From: Aerococcus viridans
GTDB lineage: Bacteria > Bacillota > Bacilli > Lactobacillales > Aerococcaceae
Reading direction: 5' to 3'
Assembly: GCF_002871935.1 (NCBI RefSeq)
Contig: NZ_PNHQ01000001.1
Coordinates: forward strand, 4,721 to 68,720
DNA: 64,000 nucleotides
The first letter of the stretch is position 1. Each line of letters begins with the position of its first letter. Made by a program: the position numbers and the translations under genes. The notes below the pieces were generated by a model. The model ran no database searches and had not been told where the DNA came from. It saw nothing but the letters and a program-made list of their open reading frames with translations. Below are positions 35,404-43,524 of this stretch, one piece after another.

Positions 35404-36129
35404 TTACTTTAATAAGTCTGACATGGCAGTTTCAAGCGCTTGGTGAGCGGCTAAAGCGAGATTACCTAAATCTAGATAACCATAAAAATGATCACTTTCG
35501 ATGGCTTTAGCTTGTTGACCTGGTTTTAAGGTTGCCAATAAAGGTAATGGTAATGCTTCTTGGGCTAAAGCCTCTAAGTCTGCTTCATCATAGTGGTCTA
35601 AGATAACAGCTTTAGCACCAGCATTGTATGCATAACGTGCTCGCTTCTTAAAGCCTTCTATTCCGTACTCATGCAAACCTTCTAGCCGAACCCAAATTTC
35701 AATCGCCGGATTTTCAATACCATCAAGTCCTGCACGAATTTTCCCAATAAAGTCTTCCGCAGTCGTTATAGCTGGTTGGTCAGTGTGATGTGCTGGGTAT
35801 TTTTGGTCTGATAAAATCATGATATCTGCACCCGAGCGTTCCAATTCCTTAGCAGCATAGTAAGTGTTTAGAGGATTTCCAAATCCTGATTGTAGGTCTA
35901 ACAACAAGGGTTGCGTCTTCTTCAAACCCAAGCTAAAAGCATAATTTTTATATTCAGTAATCGACAACAGTCCTTGATCAGCCTCCGCAATTAAATGGTC
36001 AGTGGTTAATTGACCAGATAGAAAGATGGCTAATGATTTACTGTTGGCTAACATTTGAAAAGTATGCCCATCGCCACAAGCAGGGATAATTGCTTGTTTT
36101 TCTTGTTTTAAATCTGTTAATAATGTCAT
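35404..36129 (-). CDS. Degenerate isocitrate lyase/PEP mutase paralogue
   Basis: 241 residues, same barrel family but shorter and diverged. It aligns with the next gene through LLLDLQSGFGN (against FADADTGYGD) and GADIMILSDQKYPAHHT (against GAAGIFIEDQVWPKRCGH). The second metal Asp is Gln80 and the KRCGH catalytic loop is missing, so normal lyase chemistry is unlikely. It could be a regulatory or structural partner of the intact enzyme, or have a new activity. First gene of the operon; strong site TAGGAGG. A T-box terminator ends about 105 bases upstream. Confidence 0.72.
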   Translation of the reverse strand: MTLLTDLKQEKQAIIPACGDGHTFQMLANSKSLAIFLSGQLTTDHLIAEADQGLLSITEYKNYAFSLGLKKTQPLLLDLQSGFGNPLNTYYAAKELERSGADIMILSDQKYPAHHTDQPAITTAEDFIGKIRAGLDGIENPAIEIWVRLEGLHEYGIEGFKKRARYAYNAGAKAVILDHYDEADLEALAQEALPLPLLATLKPGQQAKAIESDHFYGYLDLGNLALAAHQALETAMSDLLK

Positions 36130-36234
36130 TGAAAATCCTCCTAATCACTACTACAAGCCTCTATATACATTACTAGTGACAATTTGATTCGTCTTATCTT
36201 TATTGTGCCTAGTTATCTATATTTTTTAGTAAAT

Positions 36235-36533
36235 AAAAAAAGCGCCCTTTGACTGGTTAAGTCAAAGGGCGCTTTTCGCACGGTACCACCTTTAATTTTT
36301 CTAATAATTGGTTAGACTATTAGACTCAGGTTGACGGAAATTCTTTTCGATCAACTGGCATTTTAACGGCAGCACCCGGTAAACACTCAACCACCTCTTT
36401 GATGGATCGCATTTACAGCTCAAAGTCTACTTTTCAATTAGGGTTTGTCATACCTTCTCAACAACTGGTACTTTCTGTGCACAAACTGCTAACTTACTTC
36501 TACTTTTCAACGCATCAACTTGTTTTATTTACT
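36235..36533 (-). promoter_or_regulatory. T-box leader, probably valine-specific, before the PEPM operon
   Basis: Minus-strand leader with the T-box core AAAGGTGGTACCGTG (36279-36293) and a terminator stem GCGCCCTTTGACT / AGTCAAAGGGCGC plus T7 (36235-36276). Stem I base TTGATG/CATCAA; upper stem TTAG…GTTTGT / ACAAAC…CTAA. The specifier loop reads GAA-AA-GTA-G, so codon GTA (36428-36430) is Val, using the same offset as the His T-box at 43232-43234. The antiterminator UGGU fits a tRNA with A73, as in tRNA-Val. Confidence 0.85.
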
Positions 36534-36539
36534 GACATT

Positions 36540-36568
36540 AGTATATTAAGATTTATGATAATTGTCAA
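36540..36568 (-). promoter_or_regulatory. Promoter of the T-box/PEPM operon
   Basis: Minus strand TTGACA (36563-36568), 17-base spacer, TATACT (36540-36545). It begins only ~40 bases past the hisIE stop with no hairpin between, so his read-through would also enter the T-box. Confidence 0.85.
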
Positions 36569-36607
36569 CATAATTTTTAATTCTTTTCTATTTTAATTCA
36601 TTTTAAT

Positions 36608-37246
36608 CTAATAATTTTCGATTATTTTACGTTCAGAATAGGTATGTTCCTGTCCATGACGCACTTTTAATAATGCTTCAATATCTGATAAAGATAAGCC
36701 TCTTTCAACCAATAATACACATAAATGATAGAGAAGGTCACTGGTTTCCGCTATGAGTTCTTCATTCCCTTGACCAGCTGCGGCATTTTTTGCTGCAATT
36801 ACCACTTCTATCATTTCTTCGCCACATTTTTTTAGAATCTTATCTAAACCTTTAGTGATTAGGTAGTTGGTGTAAGACCCTTCTTGTGGATTCGCTATTT
36901 TATCAGCTACCGTATTTTCTAAAATACTTAAGTTAAAATAATCATCTCCAAAACAGGATTGACTACCAGTATGACAGGTTGGACCAGTGGGACGAACTTG
37001 AACCAACAGTGTATCTTCGTCACAGTCTCGGTCTATTTTCACCACTTCCTGGACATTTCCAGAACTTTCACCTTTTTTCCAAAGGCGCTCTTTAGATCGC
37101 GAATAAAACCATGCAACACCCTCGCTGACAGTCCGTTCATATGCTTCATGGTTCATATAGCCTAACATGAGGACTTGTTTAGTTCGATAGTCTTGTAATA
37201 TAGCTGGAACTAGTCCGCCATTTTTACTAAAATCAATTGCTGTCAT
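36608..37246 (-). CDS. hisIE: Phosphoribosyl-AMP cyclohydrolase / phosphoribosyl-ATP pyrophosphatase
   Basis: 212-residue bifunctional enzyme for steps 2 and 3 of histidine synthesis. N-terminal HisI (~1-105): MLGYMNHEA, WFYSRSKERLWKKGESSGN, zinc/metal site DRDCDEDTLLVQV and PTCHTGSQSCF. C-terminal HisE (~115-205): KGLDKILKKCGEEMIEVVIAAKN, ETSDLLYHL. Last gene of the his operon, 5 bases after hisF. Confidence 0.96.
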   Translation of the reverse strand: MTAIDFSKNGGLVPAILQDYRTKQVLMLGYMNHEAYERTVSEGVAWFYSRSKERLWKKGESSGNVQEVVKIDRDCDEDTLLVQVRPTGPTCHTGSQSCFGDDYFNLSILENTVADKIANPQEGSYTNYLITKGLDKILKKCGEEMIEVVIAAKNAAAGQGNEELIAETSDLLYHLCVLLVERGLSLSDIEALLKVRHGQEHTYSERKIIENY

Positions 37247-37251
37247 TCTCT

Positions 37252-37998
37252 TCAGTCAATCCCTTCTGCTATAAGACCTGCTTTTAAATCTTCAATCGCT
37301 ACTTCACCTTTGTGGAAGATAGAAGCTGCTAAACCAGCATCAATATTTGTTTGTTGGAATAATTCGATAAAATCGGCAATACTACTTGCACCACCCGATG
37401 CAATAATCGGAATGGCTACTGCTTCAGAAGCTAATTTTAAGAAAGGAATGTCAAAACCAGTGTAGGCACCATCAGTATCAATTGATGTGATTAATAAGGC
37501 GCCCGCACCACGTTTTTCACATTCCATACACCATTCAAGTGCAGGCCAATCCATTTGATTTTGTCCAGCGTTTGTATAGACAAAATAATCGCCTTTGGCA
37601 TCGTCATAAGCCATATCAACAGCGATTGTGATGGCTTCTGAACCGAATTTTGCTACTGCTTCATTGATAAAATCTGGATTTTTAACAGCTGCAGAGTTAA
37701 TCCCAACCTTACTAGCACCGGCATCAAGAGCTGCTTGAATATCTTCAATCGAAGCAATCCCACCCCCAACTGTTAGGGGAATATCAATCACATTAAAGAC
37801 ATCAGTAATCATTTGCGTACGTAATTTATGGCCATCTGACGTTTTAGTAATATCTAGTATGACCAATTCGTCCGCTCCAGCATCCGAATATTTTTTTGCA
37901 AAATCAACTGGATCACCTAATGCTTTTACTTCTACAAAGTGAACCCCTTTTACTAACTCACCGTCTTTTGTATCTAAACATGGAATAATCTTTTTCAT
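37252..37998 (-). CDS. hisF: Imidazole glycerol phosphate synthase, cyclase subunit
   Basis: 248-residue (beta/alpha)8 barrel making imidazole glycerol phosphate and AICAR from PRFAR and ammonia. Catalytic Asp in IPCLDTKDG (Asp8) and in IAVDMAYDD (~130); phosphate sites VGGGIAS and IASGGAS. Normally works with the glutaminase HisH, which is absent here. It is not fused to a glutaminase domain. Three bases after hisA. Confidence 0.96.
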   Translation of the reverse strand: MKKIIPCLDTKDGELVKGVHFVEVKALGDPVDFAKKYSDAGADELVILDITKTSDGHKLRTQMITDVFNVIDIPLTVGGGIASIEDIQAALDAGASKVGINSAAVKNPDFINEAVAKFGSEAITIAVDMAYDDAKGDYFVYTNAGQNQMDWPALEWCMECEKRGAGALLITSIDTDGAYTGFDIPFLKLASEAVAIPIIASGGASSIADFIELFQQTNIDAGLAASIFHKGEVAIEDLKAGLIAEGID

Positions 37999-38001
37999 CG
38001 T

Positions 38002-38700
38002 TTACAATCCTTCCCAAAAACTTGGATTCTGTGCAGCTTTTCCAACAATTGCCTGCCTAATCCCTTGTGCTTCAAGGGCATCTAAATCATGACGATCTCT
38101 CACACCTCCAGAAGCCACAACTAGGTGTTTGGTCATTCTTTGGATTTGGCCGGTCTTTTCCACATTAGGTCCAGCTTCCATACCATCTTTATAAATATCG
38201 GTATAAATAATGCCAGCAATCGCTAAGTCTGCGATTGCTTCTAAATATTCTTGAATATAGCGACCGGATGCTTCTTTCCAGCCATTGATATAAATGGCGT
38301 CGTCCTTGCAGTCTAAACCAACATAAATACGACCAGGATATTTATTTACTGCTTTAGTTAACCAAGGAACATCCATGATCGCTCTAGTACCCAAAATGAA
38401 GTAATCGATGCCCAGTTTGTCATATAATGCTATGGTCTTTAAGTCACGGATACCCCCTCCTATTTCTAAGGGAATATCGGTTAATGCTTTCAATCCTTCA
38501 ACTGTTTCACCTTCAATAGCTGCTTGTTTTAAAGCCCCCATTAAGTCCACCACATGAATTCTACTGACCTGTGGAAACTGGCTATAGTAGGTTACTGCTT
38601 CGGCTGCTGACATAGGCATGACAACTTGCTTATCATAATCGCCTTGTTGCAGGCGGACACTTTTACCATTAATCAGATCAATTGCGGGGATAATTTCCAT
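38002..38700 (-). CDS. hisA: ProFAR isomerase (1-(5-phosphoribosyl)-5-[(5-phosphoribosylamino)methylideneamino]imidazole-4-carboxamide isomerase)
   Basis: 232-residue barrel homologous to HisF. Catalytic Asp in IPAIDLINGKSVRLQQGDY (Asp7) and in IIYTDIYKDG (~130); phosphate-binding EIGGGIRD and VASGGVRD. Start ATG after AAAGGAGG. Follows a 67-base gap where hisH would normally be. Confidence 0.96.
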   Translation of the reverse strand: MEIIPAIDLINGKSVRLQQGDYDKQVVMPMSAAEAVTYYSQFPQVSRIHVVDLMGALKQAAIEGETVEGLKALTDIPLEIGGGIRDLKTIALYDKLGIDYFILGTRAIMDVPWLTKAVNKYPGRIYVGLDCKDDAIYINGWKEASGRYIQEYLEAIADLAIAGIIYTDIYKDGMEAGPNVEKTGQIQRMTKHLVVASGGVRDRHDLDALEAQGIRQAIVGKAAQNPSFWEGL

Positions 38701-38768
38701 GAATAATAACCTCCTTTATTCAAATGTTTAGACATCGTATTTTCAAGTCTTAATAATTGCTACTTCAT
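38701..38768 (-). pseudogene. hisH: Probable hisH deletion scar
   Basis: In his operons of this order hisH sits between hisB and hisA. Here only 67 bases remain. They begin with TAATG (38766-38770), the stop of hisB overlapping an ATG, followed by AAG then GTAGCAATTATT one base out of frame. This would read Met-Lys-(Val-Ala-Ile-Ile), the typical HisH start, after restoring one base; stops follow at once. The downstream end carries the hisA ribosome binding site. Confidence 0.5.
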
Positions 38769-39346
38769 TACTGGATTAACCCTTTTGATGATGGTACGCC
38801 ACCGCTTGTTTCTCTCAAGGTAATTTTTAAGGCACGGCCAAATGCTTTAAATATCCCCTCAATTTCATGATGTGTATTCCCATTTTTCAATAAATCAATA
38901 TGTAAGGTTATGCGCCCGTTCATTGCTACTGCATTAAAAAATTCTTTAACAAGCTCTGTATCAAAACTACCAACCTTAGCCGCTGAAAATGTTGCATCAT
39001 ATACCAACACCGGTCTACCCGATAGGTCTAATACAACTCTTGCAAGGGTTTCGTCCATAGGTAAAAAGTAAGCCCCATATCTTTCATATGATGGGAGCAT
39101 TTGGTACAAGTCACGTATGGCTTCACCAAGCAAAATACCAATATCTTCTGTAACGTGGTGGTCATCTACCCAAGTATCCCCTCTGGCTTCTACATATAGA
39201 TCAAGACCTGAATGAAAGCTAAATAAGGTCAACATGTGGTCTAGAAAACCAACACCTGTATGGATACTTGTTTCACCTGTACCATCTGATTTGGCTATTC
39301 CTAGTTTAATTTGGGTTTCTAGAGTATTTCGTTCTTTAATTTCCAA
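38768..39346 (-). CDS. hisB: Imidazoleglycerol-phosphate dehydratase
   Basis: 192-residue monofunctional enzyme. Both metal-binding motifs are present: HMLTLFSFHSGLD with DDHHVTEDIG (~60-69) and HIDLLKNGNTHHEIEGIFKAFG (~150-171, HHEIEG motif). No phosphatase domain, so histidinol-phosphatase must be encoded elsewhere. The start codon is TTG at 39346 with GGAGG upstream; the gene overlaps the end of hisC by 11 bases. Confidence 0.95.
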   Translation of the reverse strand: MEIKERNTLETQIKLGIAKSDGTGETSIHTGVGFLDHMLTLFSFHSGLDLYVEARGDTWVDDHHVTEDIGILLGEAIRDLYQMLPSYERYGAYFLPMDETLARVVLDLSGRPVLVYDATFSAAKVGSFDTELVKEFFNAVAMNGRITLHIDLLKNGNTHHEIEGIFKAFGRALKITLRETSGGVPSSKGLIQ

Positions 39347-40376
39347 GTTTTTCCCTCCATGCTTTAATTGTTGCCTTTAACCTCGGATAATCAGCTATAT
39401 CAACCACTGAATATCTTGCTGCATTAGCCATTTTTCCTTCAGTATACTTACGGCCGATAAAACCATTATCTGCTAAAAATTTATCCAAATTGGGCACGAG
39501 TTCACCAAAAATAAAGACAAAATTAGTTGCTGACGGCATAACAGTCACCAAATCAGCTACTTGATCAAATGCTGCTATTAATTCAGTTTGAATATTTCTT
39601 TGATAAGCGACCCACTCGTCCAAACGGTGGCTATCTTCGAATAATTTATATGCAAGATTTAAAGAGACACTATTCATTGGATAAGGATGGTTAATTTCCT
39701 TTAATTTCTCAAAGCGTGCCCCCTGTCCAATCGCTAACCCTATTCGTAAACCTGCTACCCCATAAATTTTAGAGAGCGTTCGAATATATAGTACATTCAG
39801 ATTTTTGGGTCGCTGATAGTTTTGTCCAAATTCTATATAGGCTTCATCAATCACAAAGGTAATATCTCTAAACTCTGTTTCATCTGCTAACTTTTGTAAG
39901 AAAACTGGTTGAAATTGTTGACCCGTCGGATTTTGTGGGTTAGATATAAAAAATAAAGATGGTTGGTATTGGTCTAGGGCCTGGATAATTTTACGCAAAT
40001 CAAAGGTAAAATCTGCTTCACTAGCTACTTTATAAAAAGGGAAACCCAACTGGTTAGTATAGTCTTCATACATGAAGAAGTCAGGATCTAAAGCTAAAAC
40101 GCCCTCGTGTCCAAATTGGATAATCAATTTTTGAATCCACTCGTCTGACCCATTAGCCACTGCAACATTCTTAGGGTCAAAGCCAGCGTAATTAGCATAT
40201 GCTGAGATAAAATCTGCTTCTTCATTTTCGGGATACTGGTTAAAAGCTGTGTTTAATACCGCATCCACAATATCTTGGTCAGATAAGGGACGTATCGGAG
40301 AAGTATTGCGGTTCATCACCACAGTATCTCCACCTTGAGCCACTTCAACTGTTTTTAAATATTCTTCTGTCTTCAT
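39336..40376 (-). CDS. hisC: Histidinol-phosphate aminotransferase
   Basis: 346-residue PLP-dependent class I/II aminotransferase. NRNTSPIRPLSDQ near the start, the substrate-binding ISNPQNPTGQ (~155), FVIDEAYIEF (~180), and the PLP Lys in RTLSKIYGVAGLRIG (~206). Start is ATG at 40376, after GAAAGGAAG in the hisC leader; a longer in-frame reading overlaps hisD. Confidence 0.95.
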   Translation of the reverse strand: MKTEEYLKTVEVAQGGDTVVMNRNTSPIRPLSDQDIVDAVLNTAFNQYPENEEADFISAYANYAGFDPKNVAVANGSDEWIQKLIIQFGHEGVLALDPDFFMYEDYTNQLGFPFYKVASEADFTFDLRKIIQALDQYQPSLFFISNPQNPTGQQFQPVFLQKLADETEFRDITFVIDEAYIEFGQNYQRPKNLNVLYIRTLSKIYGVAGLRIGLAIGQGARFEKLKEINHPYPMNSVSLNLAYKLFEDSHRLDEWVAYQRNIQTELIAAFDQVADLVTVMPSATNFVFIFGELVPNLDKFLADNGFIGRKYTEGKMANAARYSVVDIADYPRLKATIKAWREKLGN

Positions 40377-40380
40377 AAAC

Positions 40381-41631
40381 TTATACTTCCTTTCGAATGG
40401 CAATTGATTTAGCGTGACAGTCTAGCCCTTCAGCATCTGCCATCATTTGTGCAGCTGGTCCAATTGTTTGATAGGTCTCTTTTGACGTATGAATAATCGC
40501 GTGTGAAGTTCGGAAATCATTGGCTGTTAAGCCATGAGAAAATCGTGCCGTCCCCCCAGTGGGTAGGACATGTGAAGGACCAGCTACATAATCACCGATA
40601 GCTTCCATTGCATATACCCCCTTAAAAACTGCACCGGCATATTTTATTTGTTGAACAATTGCATCCTGGTCACGGTGTTGAATGGAAACATGTTCTGGGG
40701 CAATAGCATTCAATACTGCAATCAATCGCTCTCTAGTATCGGCAATGGCATAATGGTTATTGGTAATAGAAGCCTGTATAATATCCGCTCTTGCTTGGCT
40801 TGGTAACAAAGCTTGCATACGGTCAGCTATTTTATCTAAAAAGCTTTCTGATTCACATAATAAGAAAGTTCGCGCATCCTGGTCATGTTCTGCTTGAGCG
40901 AAAATATCATATACAATGGCATCAACCGGTGTTGTTTCATCAACGTATAATAGGATTTCACTTGGCCCAGCAATCGCATCTATAGACACATCTCCATTCA
41001 CCAAACGTTTAGCGGTAGCTACATAAGCATTCCCCGGTCCACAAATTTTGTCCACTTGAGGGATGGTTTCAGTCCCATAAGCCATGGCCGCAATAGCCTG
41101 TGCCCCACCAATAGCGTAAACATTATCTCGGATACCACATAAGTATAGAGCAGCGAAAGTCACTGATTCTTCCGTAAAAACAGGTGTTGTCACTACTAAA
41201 TTTTCTACACCCGCAACAAGCGCTGGCACTACCGTCATCAAAACTGTTGACGGATACAAGGCTTTACCACCAGGAATATAAAAGCCTGCGCTTTCTAAGG
41301 CATGATAAACATATGAAATTTCATCCCCGTTCCTATCCGAGTATAGGGAGGCCTGTTCATAGCGTTCAATTCGTTCCTTAGCAACCCGTAAAGCTGCTTT
41401 TAAAGTCGGATCTAAATGATCCCAAGATGCTTTTAAACGCTCAAGCGAAACTTTAAAATCTTCTGGATTCGTATAGGATTGCCCGTCAAATTGGTTGGTA
41501 TAGTCAATCACCGCTTGATCGCCATCCTTACGCACAGCTTGTATCATTTCCTGTACAGCGAATAAACGGTCTACGTCTACTTTATCTGAATCTTTTTTAG
41601 CAAATATTGCTTGAAAATCTGCTACTTTCAT
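40381..41631 (-). CDS. hisD: Histidinol dehydrogenase
   Basis: 416-residue zinc enzyme for the last two oxidations to histidine. FYIPGGKALYPSTVLM (~118), VDKICGPGNAYVATAKR (~193), IDAIAGPSEILLY (~217), catalytic Glu/His in EHDQDAR and APEHVSIQ (~313-320). Length slightly short of the usual ~430 but all motifs present. Its ATG immediately follows the hisG stop. Confidence 0.96.
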   Translation of the reverse strand: MKVADFQAIFAKKDSDKVDVDRLFAVQEMIQAVRKDGDQAVIDYTNQFDGQSYTNPEDFKVSLERLKASWDHLDPTLKAALRVAKERIERYEQASLYSDRNGDEISYVYHALESAGFYIPGGKALYPSTVLMTVVPALVAGVENLVVTTPVFTEESVTFAALYLCGIRDNVYAIGGAQAIAAMAYGTETIPQVDKICGPGNAYVATAKRLVNGDVSIDAIAGPSEILLYVDETTPVDAIVYDIFAQAEHDQDARTFLLCESESFLDKIADRMQALLPSQARADIIQASITNNHYAIADTRERLIAVLNAIAPEHVSIQHRDQDAIVQQIKYAGAVFKGVYAMEAIGDYVAGPSHVLPTGGTARFSHGLTANDFRTSHAIIHTSKETYQTIGPAAQMMADAEGLDCHAKSIAIRKEV

Positions 41632-42240
41632 TTAAACCACCTCAATTTCCCGCATAAAACTGTAAATCTCCATCTCTTTAGTATAGAAAGATTGTTTATT
41701 GGCAATTAGCCTTGCTTGTACCGGTAAAATCGTTTTATACTCTTCAAGCTCATTTTCTTTAAGTGTTGTCCCCGTCTGCACAATATCTACAATCGCATCA
41801 GCCAATCCTAAGATAGGCGCTAATTCAACAGAACCATTTAGGAAAACTAAGGATACATCCTGTTTCGCTTGATTAAAGTACTTACGGGTAATATTTGGAA
41901 AGGATGTCGCCACCACCTTGATATCAGATTCTGACATATATTTTGGACCAGCCATGGCCAAGCGACATTGACCAAATGGTAATTCAGAGACATTTAACAC
42001 ATTGAATAATTGTTCAGCAATCGTATCCGACCCCACAACACCTAAGTCAGCAACCCCTTGTTCCACATAAGTGGGCACATCTTTTCCTTTGACAAAAATA
42101 AACCTTACCCCACCAACTTCACGAAAAAGATCACGACCACCATCTATCAACGCATTTGCATATTCATCTAAATGCTTGTCGGCCAAAAATTGATTAAAGG
42201 AACGATAAACTCGCCCCTTCGCAAGCGCTACTGTAATCAT
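41632..42240 (-). CDS. hisG: ATP phosphoribosyltransferase, short form
   Basis: 202-residue catalytic subunit (first committed step). ALAKGRVYRSF at the start, GVADLGVVGSDTIAEQ (~64), and DAIVDIVQTGTTLKENELE (~158), the PRPP loop. Being the short form lacking the C-terminal regulatory domain, it needs HisZ, encoded directly upstream. Start ATG at 42240 after AAAGGAGG, overlapping the hisZ stop by ATGA. Confidence 0.95.
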   Translation of the reverse strand: MITVALAKGRVYRSFNQFLADKHLDEYANALIDGGRDLFREVGGVRFIFVKGKDVPTYVEQGVADLGVVGSDTIAEQLFNVLNVSELPFGQCRLAMAGPKYMSESDIKVVATSFPNITRKYFNQAKQDVSLVFLNGSVELAPILGLADAIVDIVQTGTTLKENELEEYKTILPVQARLIANKQSFYTKEMEIYSFMREIEVV

Positions 42241-43043
42241 AAGAATCCTCCTTTGGACAAATTCAAACCAATACCAAACCAACCGTTAGCATACTGACCA
42301 CCTGAAAAGGTTGGTTTAGAATTACCTTGTAAAAAAGCTTGAAAATATAAACCATTGTAGTATTTTTGTGGCGACCGGAATGATAAATCAAGAATCATTT
42401 TCGTGTTTCGCTTCTCAAGCATGTCTTTAAGCAAATAAATCACAGCCATTTCCTCTGTATCGCCAAAATCTTTCTTCACTAAATCAAATTGTGCTGATAC
42501 CGGCTTAGCCATTAATCTATAGAAATCATGGTCCTTACCAATGCTATTCCCCAAAGCCGACAAATTCTTTTCAATAACATACCCTTTAATTTCAGGTCCA
42601 AAAGCAAACTTTTCCATGTATTTGTCTAAGATTTCCTCATTGTTCACAACAATCATATTAAAAGCCGATTGACTCATTTTTTCAACGAAATCCAAATGTA
42701 GTTCTATGGTATTTGCCATTTGCGACGCATTTGGTTCTACTAACTCAACACCAGCTTGATAGGTGGATTGGTGGTCCCTAACCATTGGACCGTAATAAGC
42801 AAAATTATCTTGTTGTAAATCATAAGCTTTCATGTAATTTAAAATCGACCGTGTCCAATCACTTCGAATAGCATAAAGTTGCCCTTCTTTTTCAAAAACG
42901 ATATTACTGGGGTACTCTGCCTTGCCGTCACCATCAAAAGGTTCTACCATATTTAAATCAATTAATTGAAAACCTGCGTTTGAAACTGTTTCAAGGTAAT
43001 CTCTTGCGAGTGAAATTCGTTGTAATACGTACGATGTTGCCAT
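42237..43043 (-). CDS. hisZ: ATP phosphoribosyltransferase regulatory subunit, short
   Basis: 268 residues, a histidyl-tRNA synthetase paralogue lacking aminoacylation function. Visible: MVEPFDGDG, AIRSDWTRSILNYM (motif 2-like), QAGVELVEPNAS, and a C-terminal FSGGQYANGWFGIGLNLS. It is clearly shorter than common HisZ proteins (about 320-400), mainly in the middle. Start at 43043 follows GGGGAGGG; an ATG 24 bases earlier lacks a site. First gene of the operon, behind the His T-box. Confidence 0.88.
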   Translation of the reverse strand: MATSYVLQRISLARDYLETVSNAGFQLIDLNMVEPFDGDGKAEYPSNIVFEKEGQLYAIRSDWTRSILNYMKAYDLQQDNFAYYGPMVRDHQSTYQAGVELVEPNASQMANTIELHLDFVEKMSQSAFNMIVVNNEEILDKYMEKFAFGPEIKGYVIEKNLSALGNSIGKDHDFYRLMAKPVSAQFDLVKKDFGDTEEMAVIYLLKDMLEKRNTKMILDLSFRSPQKYYNGLYFQAFLQGNSKPTFSGGQYANGWFGIGLNLSKGGFL

Positions 43044-43071
43044 GTTGCCCTCCCCTAAAGGTTTCATATCA

Positions 43072-43325
43072 TAAAAAAAACGCCCTCAATCCATTTCTGG
43101 ATCAAGGACGTCGAAACGTGTTCCCACCTTAATTTGTTATAAACTCACGCCTATAACCTCATTGACTAAACTTTACATAGTTAGTCTAGTGATAACGGTA
43201 CTACCGGACTTAGTGTCATTTAAGTAAAGGTGTGTCTTCATAGGAGACATTATCTGTTCACAGCGGCCACAGACTCTCTGGAAATGTTGTTCCTATCTCT
43301 TATTCTTTACTATTCTCTCTTGATG
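43072..43325 (-). promoter_or_regulatory. Histidine-specific T-box leader
   Basis: T-box core TTAAGGTGGGAACACG (43117-43132 region) and terminator stem of 12 pairs with a T8 tail (43072-43110). The specifier loop reads GAA-GA-CAC-A, codon CAC (43232-43234) for His. The antiterminator UGGG pairs with a C73 discriminator, unique to tRNA-His, an independent confirmation. It controls hisZGDCBAF(IE) by uncharged tRNA-His. Confidence 0.93.
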
Positions 43326-43331
43326 GTCACA

Positions 43332-43360
43332 ATATTAAAATGTTCAAATTAAAAAGTCAA
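43332..43360 (-). promoter_or_regulatory. his operon promoter
   Basis: Minus strand TTGACT (43355-43360), 17-base spacer, TAATAT (43332-43337), just upstream of the T-box leader. Confidence 0.8.
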
Positions 43361-43461
43361 GTGAATTCTAATAAAACTCTAATAATTAGTTTATCTCTAG
43401 TAAAATTTATAAATATTAGTTTTTGCCTATCATGATTGTAAAAAGTAAATGATTAACTGAT

Positions 43462-43497
43462 AAAAGGGTTGTGACATTCTCAGTCACAACCCTTTTT
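43462..43497 (-). terminator. Terminator of the GPH symporter gene
   Basis: AAAAGGGTTGTGAC (43462-43475) pairs with GTCACAACCCTTTT (43483-43496), T-rich on both strands; isolates the symporter from the his promoter. Confidence 0.9.
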
Positions 43498-43524
43498 GGT
43501 CAATATTATGCTTGAAGAAAATAA

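Noticed and set aside
36428..36430. Ser (AGT) or Lys (AAG) specifier in the second T-box
   Set aside because: The His T-box sets the offset GAA-N2-codon, which gives GTA; the UGGU antiterminator also excludes tRNA-Ser with G73. Lys is not formally excluded but needs a two-base shift.
36399..36596. Plus-strand ORF over the valine T-box
   Set aside because: Low-complexity translation, no start context; the DNA is fully explained by the T-box and its promoter.
37252..37998. HisF as a HisH-HisF fusion explaining the missing hisH
   Set aside because: HisF is only 248 residues and has no glutaminase motif.
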